DNA from: Lachnospiraceae bacterium
Lineage (GTDB): Bacteria; Bacillota; Clostridia; Lachnospirales; Lachnospiraceae
Direction: 5' to 3'
Assembly: GCA_017544835.1 (NCBI GenBank)
Contig: JAFYDI010000031.1
Location: 1-36,335, forward strand
Length of the DNA: 36,335 nt
Shown: positions 32,337 to 36,335 of the stretch, one piece after another
Layout: each line of letters starts with the position of its first letter
How positions within the stretch are numbered: position 1 is the first letter of the stretch
The notes under the pieces: model-generated
Told to the model about the DNA's origin: nothing
What the model saw: only the letters and a program-made list of their open reading frames with translations
The model's database searches: none
Translations under genes and position numbers: made by a program

Positions 32337-32966
32337 TTAAGCGATGTTACGAAGCTTCTGAAGGAAATCTTCCACAGATAGTGCTTCAATTTTGATGGGC
32401 TCGAAAGCCTTCTTTGCTTCGGCTTTTTCGCGTACGTCACGTTCATTTAAGGATTTCTTTTCGGGTTTATCAGTTTCTTTAGCCTGTTCGGCTTTTTCTT
32501 CGGCTGCTTTCTTTATATCTGCAAAAATCTTTATTTCTCCGTTATCCTTAACCGAGAAATTTATTGCGTCAGCAAAGAAATTGCCTTCTGCGGTCTCACC
32601 AAGAAGCGATGCAAAGCCTGCGTCCTTTGTAATCTTGTCGGACATCTTCACTATCGTATCTAAGTGATTAAGTTTCTCCTGGGCATAATTCTCGTCGTCA
32701 GCCATTTTCTCAAGCTCTTCGGCATCAAAGATTACCGAGTACTCTTTGTCGGTGTCGGTAGCAAGCGCTCTTAAGTCTTTGCCACCGGATACCTGAAAGT
32801 CGAAATCAGGTCTTTCTTCTCTTAACTTAGCCAGAAAATCTGCTGCTTTCTTAGAAAGTTTGCCTTCGCCGTTTTTTGCCTTTACGCCTCCTGCTCGCTT
32901 GGCGTTTTCGGTATGTACGGCGTCTAAATGCTTGTTGCTCTTGTTATAACCGTTTATACCTACCAT
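32337..32966 (-). CDS. DUF6033-family protein
   Basis: This 209-residue hydrophilic protein resembles DUF6033, a group seen in Lachnospiraceae. The pattern LSKKAADFLAKLREERPDFDFQVSGG, then YSVIFDAEELEKMADDENY, is followed by a highly charged, probably helical tail (KKAAEEKAEQAKETDKPEKKSLNERDVREKAEAKKA). No signal peptide or membrane helix is present, and the function is unknown. An AGGAGGAAC site lies just before the ATG. It is divergent from the small membrane-protein gene at 33144. Confidence 0.78.
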   Translation of the reverse strand: MVGINGYNKSNKHLDAVHTENAKRAGGVKAKNGEGKLSKKAADFLAKLREERPDFDFQVSGGKDLRALATDTDKEYSVIFDAEELEKMADDENYAQEKLNHLDTIVKMSDKITKDAGFASLLGETAEGNFFADAINFSVKDNGEIKIFADIKKAAEEKAEQAKETDKPEKKSLNERDVREKAEAKKAFEPIKIEALSVEDFLQKLRNIA

Positions 32967-33143
32967 GCTTGTTCCTCCTTGACAAATTCGAAATCCTTTT
33001 CAAACGGAAAGTATAGGCAAGTATCATACTACCAAAATAGAATTACCCGCTACTTAACAATTATTAATTATGTAACATACGGATTGACAAACTTGCCGTT
33101 GAATCCTCACAATAATATGTAGTGGCTGTATAGAGGGAATGCT

Positions 33144-33509
33144 ATGAATGATAAAAACAAATACGGAATAAAAATGCGTAAGTTCTGTAAGGAGCACGAG
33201 GAAGCCGTCTGCAGGGAACTCTCTGAACACGGAGCATCGCAGAAGCTTTTAGACAGGCACCTTGAGAAACTTAGATGGCTGCAGCATGAGAGGCTGATTC
33301 ATCTGATAGTTCTTTTGCTGACAACTATATGTGAGTTGCTCGCGTTATATCTGGCACTTGTGGCGCTTAAGACGGCCGTTTCACTTGCGGTGTCACTTTT
33401 GATTCTTGCGGTTTTGTTCTTTTATGTTCTGCACTATTTCTTTCTCGAGAATACCACGCAGCATTGGTATAGGATAGCAGAAGAAATAATGGACGAACTT
33501 GATAAATAG
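33144..33509 (+). CDS. Small two-helix membrane protein, unknown function
   Basis: This 121-residue protein has a charged N-terminal half (HEEAVCRELSEHGASQKLLDRHLEKL), two adjacent membrane helices (about residues 52-75 and 77-100) and a short charged tail. The ATG follows GAGGGA. The first MutS-like gene begins 32 bp downstream with its own site (AAGGGGGT), so the two may be co-transcribed. No family is recognised. Confidence 0.7.
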   Translation: MNDKNKYGIKMRKFCKEHEEAVCRELSEHGASQKLLDRHLEKLRWLQHERLIHLIVLLLTTICELLALYLALVALKTAVSLAVSLLILAVLFFYVLHYFFLENTTQHWYRIAEEIMDELDK

Positions 33510-33541
33510 TCTGGTGGGGATACAACAATAAGGGGGTTGCA

Positions 33542-35032
33542 ATGTTCAGCATATTAGTCAAAGACGATGAGAAATTATCCGTTAAAGTGCCCTATGCGCT
33601 TATTTCGGATTTAAACATCGACAGAATAATCCGGCTCGTGACGGCGGGGCTTAAGGACGAAGTAAAGAAGCTTTACGACACATTTCCCGCGGACGCTACA
33701 GAGGCGGAATATCGCAGGGAGATTTTTGCCGACATCAAGAAAGCAGGTGTGGCAGAAATCTTTTCGCGTTTTCAAGATATCCTTAATGAGTGGGCGGACT
33801 GCAAGGAGAAAAAGGAAAAGTTTGATTTAAGCCTTCAGCAGTGCGTGTGGTACATAAGGGAGGTCCACGCCTATCTCGCGGCGGTCGAATTGTTAAAAGA
33901 AAAACTACCTCCGCTCGGACTTGAATCGGAAGGAATGCGGGGATTGCTCACGTTTCTTGACGAATATACAGGTACCGAAGAGTACCAAAGCTTCAAGGAA
34001 ACCACATACGCTCTCTATGACGAGCTTATGGGCTTCAGGGTTAAGATTACCTACACAAGAGACAAGTTTGTGATATCCGAAGGCTCCGGTAAGGGCGCTT
34101 ACCAAGAGGCACTCGGCGAGAATTTCAATTGCAAAGATATGAATTTTAAAAACCCGTATTTAAATGGTGTCGAGACGGCAGACATAGAGTACGAGACCGC
34201 CAAGCTTCTTATGAAGAAGAATAAAGCTTTCGCAGAATGGGCCGAGGCGTTTCTTCTTAATGCCAAGGATTATGTCAGGGAAGAAATTCTTCTTTTGAAG
34301 AAAGAAGTAACGTACTATACCGCCTATTATCGCTTCATGGAACGTATGCAAAAGCAAGGATTGCGCTTTACATCCGGACAGACCGAAGGCGACAAGTTTT
34401 CGGTATATGGTCTCTACGATCTTGCTCTTGCGTGTGCTTACAGTGAAAGCGGCAACAATGTGGTGCCCAACGATGCTGAGTTAAAGTCGGGCGAAAGCTT
34501 CTTTGTGGTTACGGGTCCCAACCAGGGCGGTAAGACTACTTTTGCAAGAAGTCTCGGGCAGCTCGTGTTCTTTTACAAGATGGGACTTGATGTGCCGGCT
34601 GTTAAAGCTACGCTTCCTTTTTTTGGTACGCTTCTTACGCATTTCTCGGTAGAAGAGAGTAATGCTACGGGGCGAGGCAAGCTTGTGGATGAGCTTGAGA
34701 GGCTTAAGCCTATTATGGAGAAGCGCGAACACAACGCATTTATTGTAATCAACGAACTTTTCACCACCGCGGCGCACCTCGATGCATGCGTGATGGGCGA
34801 GAAGGTCTTAAAATACCTTATCGGTGAAGGCGCGAAGGGCGCATATGTAACGCATTTAAATGAACTGTCGGAGGCAGACGAGTCTGTGGTAAGCCTTACT
34901 GCAGAAGTGGATGAGAATCTTAACAGGACCTTCAAAATTGCCAGAAAACCGGCTCGCGAATATGTGGGCACCAACGCTTTGACGGTCAAATACGGACTAA
35001 CTTACGAGCAGATAAAGGAGAGACTGGCATGA
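33542..35032 (+). CDS. MutS-like ATPase, tandem copy 1
   Basis: This 496-residue protein is a MutS-superfamily ATPase without the N-terminal mismatch-binding and connector domains of MutS. Residues about 1-300 are helical (lever/clamp-like) and residues about 300-496 are the ABC-type ATPase: Walker A VVTGPNQGGKTTFARSLGQ near residue 325, then LLTHFSVEESNATGRGKLVDELERL and AFIVINELFTTAAHLDA. In the last motif the Walker B Asp is replaced by Asn, while the Glu is kept. It overlaps the next MutS-like gene by 4 bp, which suggests a heterodimer. The biological role is unknown. Confidence 0.88.
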   Translation: MFSILVKDDEKLSVKVPYALISDLNIDRIIRLVTAGLKDEVKKLYDTFPADATEAEYRREIFADIKKAGVAEIFSRFQDILNEWADCKEKKEKFDLSLQQCVWYIREVHAYLAAVELLKEKLPPLGLESEGMRGLLTFLDEYTGTEEYQSFKETTYALYDELMGFRVKITYTRDKFVISEGSGKGAYQEALGENFNCKDMNFKNPYLNGVETADIEYETAKLLMKKNKAFAEWAEAFLLNAKDYVREEILLLKKEVTYYTAYYRFMERMQKQGLRFTSGQTEGDKFSVYGLYDLALACAYSESGNNVVPNDAELKSGESFFVVTGPNQGGKTTFARSLGQLVFFYKMGLDVPAVKATLPFFGTLLTHFSVEESNATGRGKLVDELERLKPIMEKREHNAFIVINELFTTAAHLDACVMGEKVLKYLIGEGAKGAYVTHLNELSEADESVVSLTAEVDENLNRTFKIARKPAREYVGTNALTVKYGLTYEQIKERLA

Positions 35033-36335
35033 ATGTAAATTTACTTTATCAGAATCGTAACCACAGTGATTCCGAAGCGTATCTTGACTGGAACGAAATA
35101 GTTAAGGATTTGGGGCTCGACATATTATTCCGCGTCGCGAGAAAAGATTCGGTGTTAGGCATCGGAACCAATTATAACGCACACCGCGAATACGAGAACC
35201 TGTCGCTGATAGTTAAGCGAATAATGGCAGTTGCACTTACGGAAGAAGAAATTGCCTACAGGCACGAAATCATGAAAGACTGCCTAAAGCATGAGACCTT
35301 CATCGTGAAGCTCTTCGTAATCTGCCAGCAGACCATCTCCGAGTGGGAGAAAAAGGGTCGCAACAAAAAGCGCAGCGAATCCAAAGAATCCGGCGGCGGA
35401 CTGACAACAGATATAGAAGTGCTGAAGCTTTTATACGATGCGATGAAAGATATTAAGCAACTTTTTGCAGAGTACGAAGAGGGCTTAACGTCGCGAGGAT
35501 TAATTGAGCTTAACAAGCGCATTAATGAAGCGTTCTCAGAGGAGAACGCCGAGAATTTAAGACAGGTGCTCGACGACCTTTCTTTCTTTGCCGACACGAA
35601 GATTAAAGAGGTCAAGCGCGGTTATTATGAGCAGATTAATCCAACTATCGTCATTGACGTGGGCGTGGCCGACGGTCTTAAATTCACTGACATCAAGCTT
35701 GATGAGTTTAAGTGCAAGGTAGAAGCCTACAGAAATCCTTACGGCATCATGGCCAAGCTCCGCGGGCAGATAAGCAAGCTTAAGAAGTATACGATACCGA
35801 TTATCGGCAATCAGTCGCTTGAAGAAGACGCTCAGAAACTGGAAAAAGAATCCGTAGCTTTCGTAATGATCTGCCTTAAGAATACCATCAACGAATACGG
35901 CAGCTTTATAGACAGGCTACGTTTTGAAACCGGCTTTTATTTTGGCGCGATTAATATCAAGAACGAGATGAAACGGTTCAGAGTAGGATACTGCTTCCCC
36001 GAGGTCGGTTCTTTTACCACTTTGGAATTTGAGAACCTTAAGGAAGCCTCCATGGCCATGAGCCAGCATTGTAACACCATCGGTAACTCCGACAACCTCG
36101 ACGGTAAGACACTTGCGGTTATCACCGGTGCCAATCAGGGCGGTAAGTCTACGTTCCTTCGAAGCGTGGGCCTTGCGCAGATTATGATGCAGTGCGGTAT
36201 GTTTGTGGCCGCTGATTCTTTCAAAAGCGGACTATTTAAGAACATATTCACCCACTTCACCCGTCGCGAAGACAGTGCCATGAACAGCGGTAAACTCGAC
36301 GAGGAACTTAAGCGCATGGGCAAGATTGTGGAGAA
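35029..36335 (+). CDS. MutS-like ATPase, tandem copy 2 (partial, runs off the window)
   Basis: The reading frame starts at the ATG overlapping the previous stop (ATGA) and stays open for 435 codons to the window end, so the gene is incomplete at its 3' end. It begins MNVNLLYQNRNHSDSEAYLDW, is helical through the middle (IEVLKLLYDAMKDIKQLF) and has Walker A ITGANQGGKSTFLRSVGLAQ near residue 366, then FTHFTRREDSAMNSGKLDEEL. It is a diverged homologue of the preceding gene, and like it lacks the mismatch-recognition domain. The translational coupling suggests the two form one complex. Walker B lies beyond the window. Confidence 0.88.
   Translation, partial: MNVNLLYQNRNHSDSEAYLDWNEIVKDLGLDILFRVARKDSVLGIGTNYNAHREYENLSLIVKRIMAVALTEEEIAYRHEIMKDCLKHETFIVKLFVICQQTISEWEKKGRNKKRSESKESGGGLTTDIEVLKLLYDAMKDIKQLFAEYEEGLTSRGLIELNKRINEAFSEENAENLRQVLDDLSFFADTKIKEVKRGYYEQINPTIVIDVGVADGLKFTDIKLDEFKCKVEAYRNPYGIMAKLRGQISKLKKYTIPIIGNQSLEEDAQKLEKESVAFVMICLKNTINEYGSFIDRLRFETGFYFGAINIKNEMKRFRVGYCFPEVGSFTTLEFENLKEASMAMSQHCNTIGNSDNLDGKTLAVITGANQGGKSTFLRSVGLAQIMMQCGMFVAADSFKSGLFKNIFTHFTRREDSAMNSGKLDEELKRMGKIVE

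Overview
The window looks like a chromosomal stretch from an anaerobic, Gram-positive, motile member of the Clostridia, most likely a Lachnospiraceae gut or rumen organism (Butyrivibrio/Roseburia-like). The evidence is the moderate GC content, strong AGGAGG-type ribosome binding sites, a GH130 mannosylglucose phosphorylase, CD3324-, DUF6033- and DUF4854-type proteins, and lipoprotein signal peptides of Gram-positive type. This placement rests on reading alone and was not tested by search. No tRNA, rRNA, CRISPR array or insertion sequence was seen.

Layout. 1-5.6 kb: the end of an aminoglycoside-phosphotransferase-like (APH) gene, a two-gene ChrA chromate-transporter pair, an AraC/GyrI regulator - toroid protein - APH-like operon, then a promoter with a 9-codon leader ORF and alternative hairpins ahead of a CD3324 regulator and a GNAT acetyltransferase. 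5.6-12.1 kb: a DinB-like gene divergent from a LysR regulator, followed by a long, closely spaced run of genes: methyltransferase, 47-residue membrane peptide, membrane protein, racemase-like protein, P-loop kinase, DUF402-nucleotidyltransferase fusion, APH-like kinase. 12.1-15.8 kb: a GH130 phosphorylase divergent from a WYL-regulator operon (WYL, DinB, MmcQ-DUF3795), with two related palindromes in the shared promoter region. 15.8-20.9 kb: response regulator, histidine kinase, ABC ATPase and FtsX permease, with 11-bp direct repeats in front of the ABC genes that look like the regulator's binding site. 21-23.8 kb: a PAS-GGDEF-EAL protein with a degenerate GGDEF, and a DegV protein.

23.8-32.3 kb is the most unusual part. 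It has two paralogous acidic-repeat lipoproteins and a chemoreceptor paired with a sugar-type binding protein. It also has two promoter - short ORF - intrinsic terminator units (24454-24667 and 30957-31177). Their 28- and 34-residue peptides share the pattern M-x-x-F-S-V-x-x-R...P. In both, a competing helix starts right at or just after the short ORF's stop codon and uses the 5' arm of the terminator. This is the layout expected of ribosome-controlled transcription attenuation, placed ahead of a methyltransferase/phosphodiesterase pair and of a P-loop-GNAT fusion. I do not recognise this peptide family, and I regard these units as the best candidate for an undescribed system here.

32.3-36.3 kb: a DUF6033 gene on the minus strand, a small two-helix membrane protein, and two tandem MutS-like ATPases overlapping by 4 bp. 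The second runs off the window.
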